This document shows positions 6,391 through 13,546 of a DNA stretch of 15,136 bases, one piece after another. Position numbers and translations under genes: made by a program. The stretch covers positions 1-15,136 of the forward strand of contig JAGWNT010000094.1 of assembly GCA_028871195.1 (NCBI GenBank), written 5' to 3'. Position 1 is the first letter of the stretch; each line of letters starts with the position of its first letter. The DNA is from REEB85 sp018971455. GTDB lineage: Bacteria; Pseudomonadota; Alphaproteobacteria; Acetobacterales; Acetobacteraceae. The notes under the pieces are model-generated. The model searched no databases. It was not told where the DNA came from and worked only from the letters and a program-made list of their open reading frames with translations.

Positions 6391-7230
6391 CTACTGCTTG
6401 ACCAGCGTGGCGACGGAGATGTGCGGCCAGCTGATGCCGAGGAAATTGAGGATGACGGTCTGGGTGTACTGAAGCTGCATGAAGCTGCTGCCGTCGGGCT
6501 GCTGGACGGTCTCGATCCAGAAGATGGCGTCGAGCTGCACGGCGTTGGCGTTCTGCACCACGAAGGGGATGTTGACGATGCCGCCGGTCGGCTTGGTCGA
6601 GATGATCAGCACCACGGTCCGGGTGATGGTCTGGCCGAGAATGTCGTCCAGCAGGGCGAGATTGAGGTTCTTGACGAAGGGCGGGTCGAAGCCGGCGGGT
6701 AGCGGCGGGTCGGCGAAGGGGGCGAGATAGGCGGGGTCGGTGAGCGGGCCGGCGGCGTTGAAGGGGGTGGAATCGACCGTGCCGATCTTCGGGCCGCCGG
6801 CGATGGTGAGCGCGTTGCCCTGGGCGAGCAGCGAATCGCCGTGCGGCACGCAGCCCTGGCGCACCACGGTGGCGGCGGCGGCCGGCGGCACAGTGGTGGG
6901 GGGCACGTTGAGCCAGAATCCGGGCTCGATATGCATGGCGGCGTTGCTCTGCGCGTCGCTGACCCGCTGGAGATAGGACAGGCCGGTCAGGAAGATGTCG
7001 TCCTGGCCCGAGCCGCGATTGGGCACCAGGCCGCCGATCGGCGTGAATTGCAGGGTTTCCACGGTGGCGTTGAGCTTGAGGCGGAACGGCTTGTTCTCGT
7101 GCTTGTCGGGCAGCGAGATGAGATTGAAGCCGCGCCCGACCCAGGTGCCCGCGAGATCGGTGAGCGGGCCGAGCTGGTCGGCGACGGTCAGCAGGGGCGC
7201 GCTGGCGCGCAACGGCGCGGAGCCGGACAT
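6391..7230 (-). CDS. conserved protein of unknown function, possible beta-barrel ligand/haem-binding type
   Basis: The 279-residue protein has no signal peptide or membrane segment and is unusually poor in Arg and rich in Asn, Thr, Ile and Pro compared with its neighbours. Segments I associate from memory with a scattered bacterial and fungal family are LAGTWVGRGFNLI (26-38), HIEPGFWLNVP (100-110), VPHG (128-131), GQTITRTVVLIIST (199-212), IFWIETVQ (236-243) and QLQYTQTV (252-259), with WPHISVATL (268-276) at the end. The opening GTWxGxG followed by many beta-strand stretches resembles nitrobindin/THAP4-like or lipocalin-like barrels that bind haem or lipids, but that relation is only an impression. 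His100 and His270 are candidate ligands. The start at 7230 has AAGGAG seven bases upstream. A leader with a perfect inverted repeat suggests repressor control. Function is not assigned. Confidence 0.8.
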   Translation of the reverse strand: MSGSAPLRASAPLLTVADQLGPLTDLAGTWVGRGFNLISLPDKHENKPFRLKLNATVETLQFTPIGGLVPNRGSGQDDIFLTGLSYLQRVSDAQSNAAMHIEPGFWLNVPPTTVPPAAAATVVRQGCVPHGDSLLAQGNALTIAGGPKIGTVDSTPFNAAGPLTDPAYLAPFADPPLPAGFDPPFVKNLNLALLDDILGQTITRTVVLIISTKPTGGIVNIPFVVQNANAVQLDAIFWIETVQQPDGSSFMQLQYTQTVILNFLGISWPHISVATLVKQ

Positions 7231-7259
7231 GTGATCACTCCTTCGTGATGTTGTCACAT

Positions 7260-7288
7260 TCTCGTTACGGAATGTTTTCGTAACGAGA
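7260..7288. promoter_or_regulatory. perfect inverted repeat, probable operator
   Basis: TCTCGTTACG (7260-7269) and CGTAACGAGA (7279-7288) are exact reverse complements separated by nine bases. They lie 30-58 bases upstream of the 6391-7230 gene start, in an AT-rich island unlike the surrounding DNA. Arm length and spacing suit a dimeric repressor, for example of the TetR kind. No regulator gene is next to it in the window, so the partner is unknown. Confidence 0.6.
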
Positions 7289-7322
7289 TCGCGACGCTAT
7301 CACGGCGGCGAGCCCTGTCCCG

Positions 7323-7838
7323 TCACATTGTCGTGTCGTCCGGGGGGCTTGCGTCGCGCCGCCACAGCCAGGCCGCACCCGCCGCGAGGAGCGCCGCGGG
7401 CGCGGCAAGCCAGGCGGGACCGGTGAGAAAACCGGCCTCGCCGAGCGCGCGGGCGAGGCCGGCCAGCAGGGCGGCGGCGAGGCCGGCGCGGTGCTCGGCG
7501 CACAGGAGAAGGGCGGCCTGGAGGGATCCCGCCCCGGCGGCCCGCAAATCGCGGCCATGCCGCGCCCAGCCGCGCGCCAGGGCGTGGCGGGCGATGGCGG
7601 CGACGAGCGGCAGGCAGAGCAGGGAGGCCGCCGGCAGCCGCCATTGCGGGTGGCCGAGCCGGGCGGCGAGCGCGCCGCCGGCGAGCATCGGCGGCACCGC
7701 GACGGCGGCGTGCAGCAGGCCGACCAGCAGGCGCCGTCCGGGGAAGCGCGTCAACGCCAGCAGGACGGCCAGTGCCAGGCTGAGGAGGACCGCCGCGAGG
7801 AGCGCGGCCAGGGTGGCGGCGAGCGTGGCGGCGTTCAT
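7323..7838 (-). CDS. small ABC-permease-like membrane protein
   Basis: The 171-residue product is mostly hydrophobic, with about five predicted membrane segments (near 6-30, 37-58, 68-88, 110-130 and 141-160). The pattern resembles a shortened permease of the tungstate/molybdate (TupB/ModB) type: VAVPPMLAGGALAARLG (47-62) fits their Pro-Pro-containing segment, RDLRAAGAG (96-104) their Leu-Arg-x-x-Gly-Ala-Gly segment, and ALGEAGFLTG (131-140) the coupling-helix region. Such permeases are normally over 200 residues, and no cognate binding protein or dedicated ATPase is visible. Its ATG overlaps the stop of the MsbA-like gene (ATGA at 7835-7838), so it is probably translated from the same message. 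It could be a degenerate permease, an accessory subunit of the exporter, or an unrelated membrane protein. Confidence 0.65.
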   Translation of the reverse strand: MNAATLAATLAALLAAVLLSLALAVLLALTRFPGRRLLVGLLHAAVAVPPMLAGGALAARLGHPQWRLPAASLLCLPLVAAIARHALARGWARHGRDLRAAGAGSLQAALLLCAEHRAGLAAALLAGLARALGEAGFLTGPAWLAAPAALLAAGAAWLWRRDASPPDDTTM

Positions 7839-9583
7839 TGCAGGAGCGACTGGGTTTTCACCAGCCGCGCGTAGAGCCCGTCCTGGGCCATCAATTCGGC
7901 GTGGGTGCCCTGCTCGACCGCCGCGCCATCGGCCATCGCCACCACCAGGTCGGCGTCCCGCACGGTGGACAGGCGGTGCGCCACGATGATGGTGGTGCGG
8001 CCATGGCGCAGCCGGCCGAGCGCCTCCTGCACCAGGGCCTCGCTCTCGGCGTCGAGCGCGCTGGTGGCCTCATCGAGCAGCAGGATGCGGGGGTTGCGCA
8101 GCAGGGCGCGGGCCAGTGCCACGCGCTGGCGCTGGCCGCCGGAGAGCCGGCCGCCACTGGGGCCGACGCGGGTGGCGTAGCCCTGCGGCAGGGCGGCGAT
8201 GAAGTCGGCGGCGGCGGCGGCCTGGGCGGCGGCGGCGATCTCGGCCTCGCTCGCCCCCGGCCGGCCCATGGCGATGTTGGCGGCCACAGTGTCGTCGAAC
8301 AGCAACGTGTCCTGGCCGACATAGGCAATGGCGTCGCGCAGGCTGGCGAGGCGGATCCGGCGGATATCCGCACCGTCCAGCGTGATGGCGCCGCCGGTGG
8401 CGTCGTGCAGGCGGGGAATGAGGGCGAGCGCGGTCGATTTGCCGGCGCCGGAGGGGCCGACCAGCGCCACCGTCAGCCCCGGCTCGGCGGTGAAACTGAG
8501 GTCGCGCAGGCCGGCGCGGCCATCGGGATAGGCGAAGGCGACATGGTCGAACACCAGCCTTCCCTGGCCTTGCGGCAGGGGGGCGGCGTCCGGCGCCTCG
8601 GTGATGCCGGGCTTCTCGTCGATCACCGCGAAGCAGCGCACCAGGCCGGCCAGGCCCTCCTGCAGAGCGGAGTTCAGCGAGCCGAGGGCGCGCAGCGGCC
8701 GCGAGGCGATCAGCAGGGCGGTGACGAAGCCGGTGAAATTGCCGAGGCCGCTGGCGCCGGTGGCCGCCCGCCAGCCGGCGAAGCCGATCACCGCGGCGAC
8801 GGCGGCACCGCCCAGCACCTCGAGCAGCGGATCGAGCCGGGCGCGCCCACGGATCATGCGCATCAGCGAGTCGGTCAGCGCGGTGAAGGCGGCGTCGGCC
8901 CGGCGCGTCTCGGCGGCCTCCAGCCGGTAGGCGCGCACGGTGCGGGCCTGGGCGAAGCTCTCGTTGAGCAGGGCGGCGGTGGCGCCGATCTGGGTCTGCA
9001 TGCCGGTGGAGGAGCTGCGGATGCGCTTGCCGACGCGCTGGATGGGCACGGCGGCGAGCGGGTAGAGCACCACCGCGATCAGGCTCAGCTCCCAGTCCAG
9101 ATAGATCATCGAAATCGCCAGCCCGACCAGCTGCACGGCGTCGCCCAGGCCGTTCACCGCGCGGATCAGCGCCTCGCGAATGGTCACCGCGTCGGTGGTG
9201 AAGCGGGCGGCCAGCGTCGCCGGCGCCTCGCGCTCGACGCGGGCGAGGTCGGCGCGCATGAGGTGGGCGAACATACGGCCCTGCAGCGCGCGGATCACCT
9301 GCATGACCACGCCCTGGACGGCGACGCTCTGGAAATACTGCGCCAGCGCCTTGATCGACGTGATGCCGACCACCAGCAGCGGCACCTGGTAGAGGATGCG
9401 CCGGTCGCGGGCGGCGAACATCTCGAAGGCGCGGTCGATGACCAGCGGGTAGAGGGCGGTGGTGCCGGCGAGCAGCAGGGTGAGCGCCAGCACGCCGGCC
9501 AGGCCCGCGCGATGGTCGCGGACATGCTCGCGCCAGAGTCGCAGCAGCAGGGGACGCATCGCGTCATGGGGGGCGGCTGTCAT
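7835..9583 (-). CDS. MsbA-like ABC exporter (fused membrane and ATPase domains)
   Basis: The 582-residue half-transporter would work as an inner-membrane homodimer and flip or export a lipid or other amphipathic substrate with ATP. The six-helix membrane domain spans about 25-310. The ATPase domain (about 342-580) has Walker A GPSGAGKST (376-384), Q-loop Gln424, signature LSGGQ (480-484), Walker B ending in Asp504 with catalytic Glu505 (LLLDEA), D-loop SALD (508-511) and H-loop His536. All catalytic residues are intact. MsbA (lipid A-core flippase) is the closest family by layout, and the divergent heptosyltransferase-type gene fits an envelope role, but multidrug exporters look alike. No clear ribosome binding site precedes 9583; a second ATG at 9559 is possible. 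It overlaps the downstream permease-like gene by ATGA. Confidence 0.88.
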   Translation of the reverse strand: MTAAPHDAMRPLLLRLWREHVRDHRAGLAGVLALTLLLAGTTALYPLVIDRAFEMFAARDRRILYQVPLLVVGITSIKALAQYFQSVAVQGVVMQVIRALQGRMFAHLMRADLARVEREAPATLAARFTTDAVTIREALIRAVNGLGDAVQLVGLAISMIYLDWELSLIAVVLYPLAAVPIQRVGKRIRSSSTGMQTQIGATAALLNESFAQARTVRAYRLEAAETRRADAAFTALTDSLMRMIRGRARLDPLLEVLGGAAVAAVIGFAGWRAATGASGLGNFTGFVTALLIASRPLRALGSLNSALQEGLAGLVRCFAVIDEKPGITEAPDAAPLPQGQGRLVFDHVAFAYPDGRAGLRDLSFTAEPGLTVALVGPSGAGKSTALALIPRLHDATGGAITLDGADIRRIRLASLRDAIAYVGQDTLLFDDTVAANIAMGRPGASEAEIAAAAQAAAAADFIAALPQGYATRVGPSGGRLSGGQRQRVALARALLRNPRILLLDEATSALDAESEALVQEALGRLRHGRTTIIVAHRLSTVRDADLVVAMADGAAVEQGTHAELMAQDGLYARLVKTQSLLQ

Positions 9584-9600
9584 GGCCGGGGCGTGTATCA

Positions 9601-9644
9601 GTCCGCGCCGCTTGCCGCCAGTTGGCGCGCCCGCGGGCGCGGAC
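9601..9644. promoter_or_regulatory. nested inverted repeats in divergent spacer
   Basis: GTCCGCGCC (9601-9609) pairs with GGCGCGGAC (9636-9644). Inside this span is a perfect 16-base palindrome, CGCGCCCGCGGGCGCG (9626-9641), that shares its right half with the outer repeat, so two structures are mutually exclusive. The spacer separates the exporter from the glycosyltransferase, so a shared operator is conceivable. The very high GC makes chance palindromes common. Confidence 0.35.
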
Positions 9645-9709
9645 GGGGCGCCGGCGGCCGGGCCGGCGGGGCCTCTTCTTTTCGGCCGCGGGATTGGGCA
9701 GAACGGGGC

Positions 9710-10684
9710 ATGGCCGATCCCTCCCCCGCGCGTCCGCGCATCGCCGTCTATGTCGATCTCGACCTGGTCGGCGACGGGCTCATCAAGCTGCCATTCGTGC
9801 GGGCGCTGCGCCACGCCTATCCGACGGGCGAGCTGACCTGGGTGGCCGGGCGGGGGCGCAGCGCCTATGGCGGGGCCCTGGCGCCGGTGGTGGGCGGGCT
9901 GATCGACCGCGTGATCGAGGAGAGCGGCGTCGGGCGCGGGCTGGCGGCGGCCCTGGGCGGGCGGCTCGATCTGCTGATCGACACACAGAGCAAGCTCGCC
10001 ACGACGCTCGCGCTGCGGCGGCTGCGGCCGCGCCGCTTTTTCGCCGCGACCTGGAACGGGCTGCTGTCGGATCGCTGGCCGCCACGCGGCTATCGCAAGC
10101 CGCGGCGGCTGATCCGCCGGCTGCTCGACATTCTCGAGCACGCCACTGGTGCGCCGGCCGCGCCGGATGCGGCCCTCACCCTGCCGGACGCGGCCATCGC
10201 GCGGGCGGCGGCGTTGCTGCCCGCGGGGCCGCGCTATGTCGTCCAGGCGGTGGGGGCCGGCGGCCGGCACAAGGCCTGGCCGGCCGAGCGCCACGTGGCA
10301 CTCGCCCACGCCCTGCAGGCGGCCGGCGCGCAGCCGGTGCTGATCCTCGGGCCGGATGAGCGCGGGCTGCACGCGGCGCTGGCCGAAGCGGCGCCGCGCG
10401 CGCGCTTTCCGTTGCAGGAGGGGCCGCAAGCCGGGCCGGAGCTGACCATCGCGCTGGCCGCGCGCTGCGCGGCGGGGGTGGCAGGGGATTGCGGCGGCGG
10501 GCACATGCTGGCCGCGTCGGGCGTGCCGATGGTGTCGCTGTTCGGCCCCACCGACCCGGCCAAGTTCGCCCCTTGGGCGAGCCGCCTCACCGTGCTGCGC
10601 GCGCAGGATTGGGGCGGCGAGGCGATGGCGGCGATCCCGGTCGCGGCGGTGCTGGAAGCACTCGAGGGATTGCGCGCAGAATAG
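9710..10684 (+). CDS. glycosyltransferase family 9 (heptosyltransferase-like)
   Basis: The 324-residue protein has the two Rossmann-like domains of GT-B enzymes of family 9, which transfer ADP-heptose onto lipopolysaccharide core at the cytoplasmic face of the inner membrane. The N-terminal domain includes DLVGDGLIKLPFVRAL (18-33), similar to the GDxLLxTP-type opening of WaaC/WaaF. The C-terminal domain has HKAWPAERHVALAHAL (187-202), the family's Lys-x-Trp-Pro block, and the donor-site region GDCGGGH (259-265), followed by LAASGVPMVSLFGPTDP (267-283). The donor loop usually reads Asp-Thr/Ser-Gly-x-x-His; here Cys and extra Gly replace this, with Asp260 and His265 kept. The start at 9710 has only a weak purine run. 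Aat follows five bases after the stop, so the two genes may be cotranscribed. The sugar is not determined. Confidence 0.85.
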   Translation: MADPSPARPRIAVYVDLDLVGDGLIKLPFVRALRHAYPTGELTWVAGRGRSAYGGALAPVVGGLIDRVIEESGVGRGLAAALGGRLDLLIDTQSKLATTLALRRLRPRRFFAATWNGLLSDRWPPRGYRKPRRLIRRLLDILEHATGAPAAPDAALTLPDAAIARAAALLPAGPRYVVQAVGAGGRHKAWPAERHVALAHALQAAGAQPVLILGPDERGLHAALAEAAPRARFPLQEGPQAGPELTIALAARCAAGVAGDCGGGHMLAASGVPMVSLFGPTDPAKFAPWASRLTVLRAQDWGGEAMAAIPVAAVLEALEGLRAE

Positions 10685-10689
10685 GGACC

Positions 10690-11376
10690 ATGTCGCGACG
10701 CGCCTTCGAGGTCACGCCCGAGCTGATGCTGCGGGCCTATCGGGCCGGGCTTTTCCCGATGGCCGAAACGCGCGACGCCGCGCGGCTCTACTGGCTCGAC
10801 CCCGAGCAGCGCGGCATTCTGCCGCTGGAAGGGTTCCATCTGCCGCGCCGGTTGCGCCGCACCGCACTGTCCGGCGCCTTCGAGGTCAGCGTGGACCGCG
10901 ATTTTCCCGCCGTGATCGCCGGCTGCGCGGCCGCCGGGCCGGGGCGTGAGGATACCTGGATCAACGCCGATATCGAGCGGCTGTTCACCGCCCTGCATCA
11001 CATGGGCCACGCCCATTCGGTGGAATGCTGGCAGGAGGGCGCGCTGGTGGGCGGGCTGTACGGCGTGGCGCTGGGCGGCGCCTTCTTCGGCGAGAGCATG
11101 TTCAGCCGGGCGCGCGATGCCTCCAAGGTGGCGCTGGTGCATCTCGTCGCCCGGCTGCGGATGGGGGGCTACCGGCTGCTCGACACCCAGTTCGTCACCA
11201 CGCACCTGGCGCAGTTCGGCACCACGGAAATTCCGCGGGACGAGTACCGCGCGCGGCTGCTGACCGCCCTCGCCACGCCGGCGCGGTGGCTGGCCACCCC
11301 GGACGCGGCGGCGCTGGTGGCGGAAATCGACGCGCTGGGGCTCTGTGCAGCCGGCCCGGCGCCCCCATCTGGCTAA
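10690..11376 (+). CDS. aat: leucyl/phenylalanyl-tRNA--protein transferase
   Basis: The 228-residue cytosolic enzyme transfers Leu or Phe from charged tRNA to proteins with N-terminal Arg or Lys, marking them for ClpS-ClpAP degradation (the bacterial N-degron pathway). Family landmarks are AYRAGLFPMAE (16-26), YWLDPEQRGILPL (34-46), the DTWIN segment (88-92), VGGLYGVALGGAFFGESMFS (120-139), ASK (144-146), and LLDTQFVTTHLAQFGTTEIPR (163-183) with the conserved Asp-x-Gln and Glu-Ile-Pro-Arg. The length is normal for alphaproteobacteria. The start overlaps an AGGGA run at the end of the upstream glycosyltransferase gene, a spacing of five bases that suggests cotranscription. A longer frame upstream in the same phase is not used, as family similarity begins here. 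Confidence 0.95.
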   Translation: MSRRAFEVTPELMLRAYRAGLFPMAETRDAARLYWLDPEQRGILPLEGFHLPRRLRRTALSGAFEVSVDRDFPAVIAGCAAAGPGREDTWINADIERLFTALHHMGHAHSVECWQEGALVGGLYGVALGGAFFGESMFSRARDASKVALVHLVARLRMGGYRLLDTQFVTTHLAQFGTTEIPRDEYRARLLTALATPARWLATPDAAALVAEIDALGLCAAGPAPPSG

Positions 11377-11493
11377 GCGGGGCCTGCCTGAGCGGGAGCT
11401 GCCCGACCGGGGCCGCCGCCGGCTCGGGGCGTAACGTCGTCCGGTGTGGCGGGTCGGGTATCTTGTAAGGCAGCAACGGGCAGGGATCGGTTG

Positions 11494-12399
11494 ATGGCGC
11501 GGCGGCGTTTTCTCTCGCTTCTGGCTTCTCCCTGGCGGGACCATGCCGGGCGCTTCGCGCCGCTCAAGGCCGCGGTGCTGGTTGGCGTGCTGATCCCGGC
11601 GCTCGACATGGCGGTGCTGTTCGAGATGAACGCGCTGGGCGGCCGGCCGGTGCATGAGATGATCCTGCGCTGCGGCCACTGGGCGGTGCGCTTCCTGCTG
11701 CTGACGCTGGCGGTAACGCCGCTGCGCGCGGTGCTGGACTGGCCGCGCGTGCTGCTGTTGCGGCGCATGCTCGGCGTGACCGCGGCGGCCTACGCGGTCA
11801 CGCACCTGATGCTCTACTGCGCCGATACTGGCTGGCGGCCGCTTTTCGTCGCCAGCGAGATCCTCCACCACATCTACCTGACCATCGGCTTCGCCACCCT
11901 GCTCGGGCTGCTGGCGCTGGCCATCACCTCCACCGATGGCTGGCAGCGGCGCCTCGGCCGGCGCTGGAAGAAGCTGCACCGGCTGGTGTTCCCGCTCGCC
12001 GTGCTGGCGCTGACGCATTACTTCCTGCAGGCCAAGGCGGATACGACCGACGCGGTGTTCGCCGCCGGCATCTTCGTCTGGCTGGCGGCCTGGCGCCTCA
12101 GCCCGAGACGCTGGCAGGGCCGCCTCGCGCTGCTGCCGGCGCTGGCCGTTCTCGCGGCGATCCTCACCGGCCTCATCGAGACCGCGTGGTACGGCCTGGC
12201 CACCCATGTGGACGCCGCCCGCGTGCTGCTGGCCAATTTCACCATTGCGTATGGGCCACGGCCGAGCCTGGAGATTTTGCTGGTGACAGCATTATTGCTG
12301 CCGCTGGCGGCGGGGCGGCGGTGGTGGAAAGGCAGGCGCGGCAAGGCCCGCGCGCGGCCCTGGAGCCGCAAGGGGGCGGAGGCCCCCTTGAGCCCCTGA
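11494..12399 (+). CDS. MsrQ/YedZ-like haem membrane protein with extended C-terminus
   Basis: The 301-residue polytopic protein matches the ferric-reductase-like MsrQ family, the b-haem membrane subunit that passes electrons to the periplasmic methionine sulfoxide reductase MsrP. Conserved segments include HWAVRFLLLTLAVTPLR (62-78), RRMLGVTAAAYAVTHLMLY (90-108), ITSTDGW (144-150) and KKLHRLVFPLAVLALTHY (159-176). His62, His104, His162 and His175 are candidate haem ligands. MsrQ is usually about 200-220 residues; here a further stretch of about 90 adds two probable membrane helices (about 212-233 and 258-274) and a basic tail. No msrP gene is in the window, so the partner is uncertain. The ATG at 11494 has AGGGA seven bases upstream. 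The last codons contain a perfect hairpin, and the gene ends 19 bases before the convergent proB. Confidence 0.8.
   Translation: MARRRFLSLLASPWRDHAGRFAPLKAAVLVGVLIPALDMAVLFEMNALGGRPVHEMILRCGHWAVRFLLLTLAVTPLRAVLDWPRVLLLRRMLGVTAAAYAVTHLMLYCADTGWRPLFVASEILHHIYLTIGFATLLGLLALAITSTDGWQRRLGRRWKKLHRLVFPLAVLALTHYFLQAKADTTDAVFAAGIFVWLAAWRLSPRRWQGRLALLPALAVLAAILTGLIETAWYGLATHVDAARVLLANFTIAYGPRPSLEILLVTALLLPLAAGRRWWKGRRGKARARPWSRKGAEAPLSP
12369..12390. terminator. CAAGGGGGC/GCCCCCTTG hairpin at the msrQ-like gene end
   Basis: A perfect nine-base stem with a four-base loop lies inside the last codons of the msrQ-like gene, ending seven bases before its TGA. Together with the TTTT about 23 bases further on and the convergent proB end, it probably stops transcription from one or both sides. 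I recall similar hairpins at gene ends in Acetobacteraceae genomes, which is a memory-based remark. Confidence 0.6.
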
Positions 12400-12418
12400 C
12401 CTGGAGCGGCGGTGTTTT

Positions 12419-13546
12419 CTAGAGAAGCGCCAAATCGTCCCGGTGGACGATCTCGTCGCGGCCGCGCCAGCCGAGGATGGTTTCGATGTCGGCGCTGCGG
12501 TGGCCGATGATGCGGGCGGCGTCCTCGCTGCCATAGGCGGCGATGCCGTGGCCGAGGCGGGCGCCGTCCGGCCCCTGCACCACCACCGCGTCGCCGCGGG
12601 CGAAATGCCCGCCGATGGCGCGCACGCCGGCCGGCAGCAGGGAGCGACCCTGGGCGAGGGCGCGGGCGGCGCCGGGATCGACGGTGAGGCTGCCTTGCGG
12701 CTGCAGCGCGCCGAGAATCCAGCGCTTGCGCGCCGAGCGGCCCTCCGGCGCGGGCAGGAACCAGGTGCAGCGCGCGCCATCCTCGAGCGCGCGCAGCGGG
12801 TGGGCGACGTGGCCGAGAGCGATGGCCATGGCGCAGCCGGCGCCGGTGGCGATGCGGGCGGCGGCGAGCTTGGTTCGCATGCCGCCGCTGGAATAGCCGG
12901 GCGGGGGCTCGCCGCCCATCGCCTCGATCGCCGGCGTCAGGGCTGCGACGACGGGGATGTGGGCCGCGGCCGGGTCGCTCTTGGGGTCCGCCGTGTAGAG
13001 CCCGTCAATGTCGGAGAGCAGGATGAGTTGGTCGGCCTGGACCATTTCGGCGACGCGGGCGGCCAGCCGGTCATTGTCGCCGAAGCGGATTTCCGCCGTC
13101 GCCACGCTGTCATTCTCGTTGATCACCGGGACGCAGGCCAGGCCCAGCAGCGTGGTGAGCGTGGCGCGGGCATTGAGGTAGCGGCGGCGATCCTCGGTGT
13201 CTTCGAGCGTCAGCAGCAATTGGGCGGCGGTCAGCCCGTGCCCGTGCAGGGCATCGGTCCAGGCCTGGGCGAGGCGGATCTGCCCGACCGCGGCGGCGGC
13301 CTGCTTCTCCTCCAGGCGCAGGCGCGGGCGCGTCAGCTTGAGGGCGCGGCGGGCGAGCGCGATGGCGCCGGAGCTGACGACGATGACATCCGTGCCGCGC
13401 GCGCGCAGGGTGGCGATGTCGGCGGCGATGGCGGAAAGCCAGGCGGTGCGCGGGGCGGCGCGGGCGGGATCGACCAGCAGGGCGCTGCCGATCTTGACGA
13501 CCAGCCGCCGCGCCGTGCCGATGGCGGGAACGGGCACCCGGCTCAT
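12419..13546 (-). CDS. proB: glutamate 5-kinase
   Basis: The 375-residue enzyme phosphorylates L-glutamate to gamma-glutamyl phosphate, the first and feedback-inhibited step of proline synthesis. The amino-acid kinase domain (about 14-265) shows VVKIGSALL (16-24) with Lys18, the VSSGAIA loop (57-63), INENDSV (142-148), FGDNDRLAARVA (155-166), LSDIDGLYTADP (177-188) and SSGGMRTKLAAA (219-230). A PUA domain (about 285-370) follows, as in the long bacterial form. The ATG at 13546 overlaps the obgE stop as ATGA, so translation is probably coupled; a longer frame would run inside obgE. The usual partner proA is not next to it: the following gene is the convergent msrQ-like gene. Proline feedback binding cannot be judged by eye. 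Confidence 0.96.
   Translation of the reverse strand: MSRVPVPAIGTARRLVVKIGSALLVDPARAAPRTAWLSAIAADIATLRARGTDVIVVSSGAIALARRALKLTRPRLRLEEKQAAAAVGQIRLAQAWTDALHGHGLTAAQLLLTLEDTEDRRRYLNARATLTTLLGLACVPVINENDSVATAEIRFGDNDRLAARVAEMVQADQLILLSDIDGLYTADPKSDPAAAHIPVVAALTPAIEAMGGEPPPGYSSGGMRTKLAAARIATGAGCAMAIALGHVAHPLRALEDGARCTWFLPAPEGRSARKRWILGALQPQGSLTVDPGAARALAQGRSLLPAGVRAIGGHFARGDAVVVQGPDGARLGHGIAAYGSEDAARIIGHRSADIETILGWRGRDEIVHRDDLALL

Noticed and set aside
7838..10684. Very long plus-strand open frame covering the antisense of the exporter and continuing in phase into the glycosyltransferase
   Set aside because: The first 600 or so codons are the mirror of a complete MsbA-like ABC gene and give low-complexity Gly/Ala/Gln/Arg-rich protein. 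Only the part from 9710 has family similarity.
11377..11493. Possible promoter (TATCTT near 11459) before the msrQ-like gene
   Set aside because: No acceptable -35 element at the right distance; one weak hexamer is not enough.
10234..12207. 657-codon minus-strand frame opposite the glycosyltransferase, aat and msrQ-like genes
   Set aside because: It is a high-GC shadow; aat and the msrQ-like protein on the plus strand have clear family motifs.
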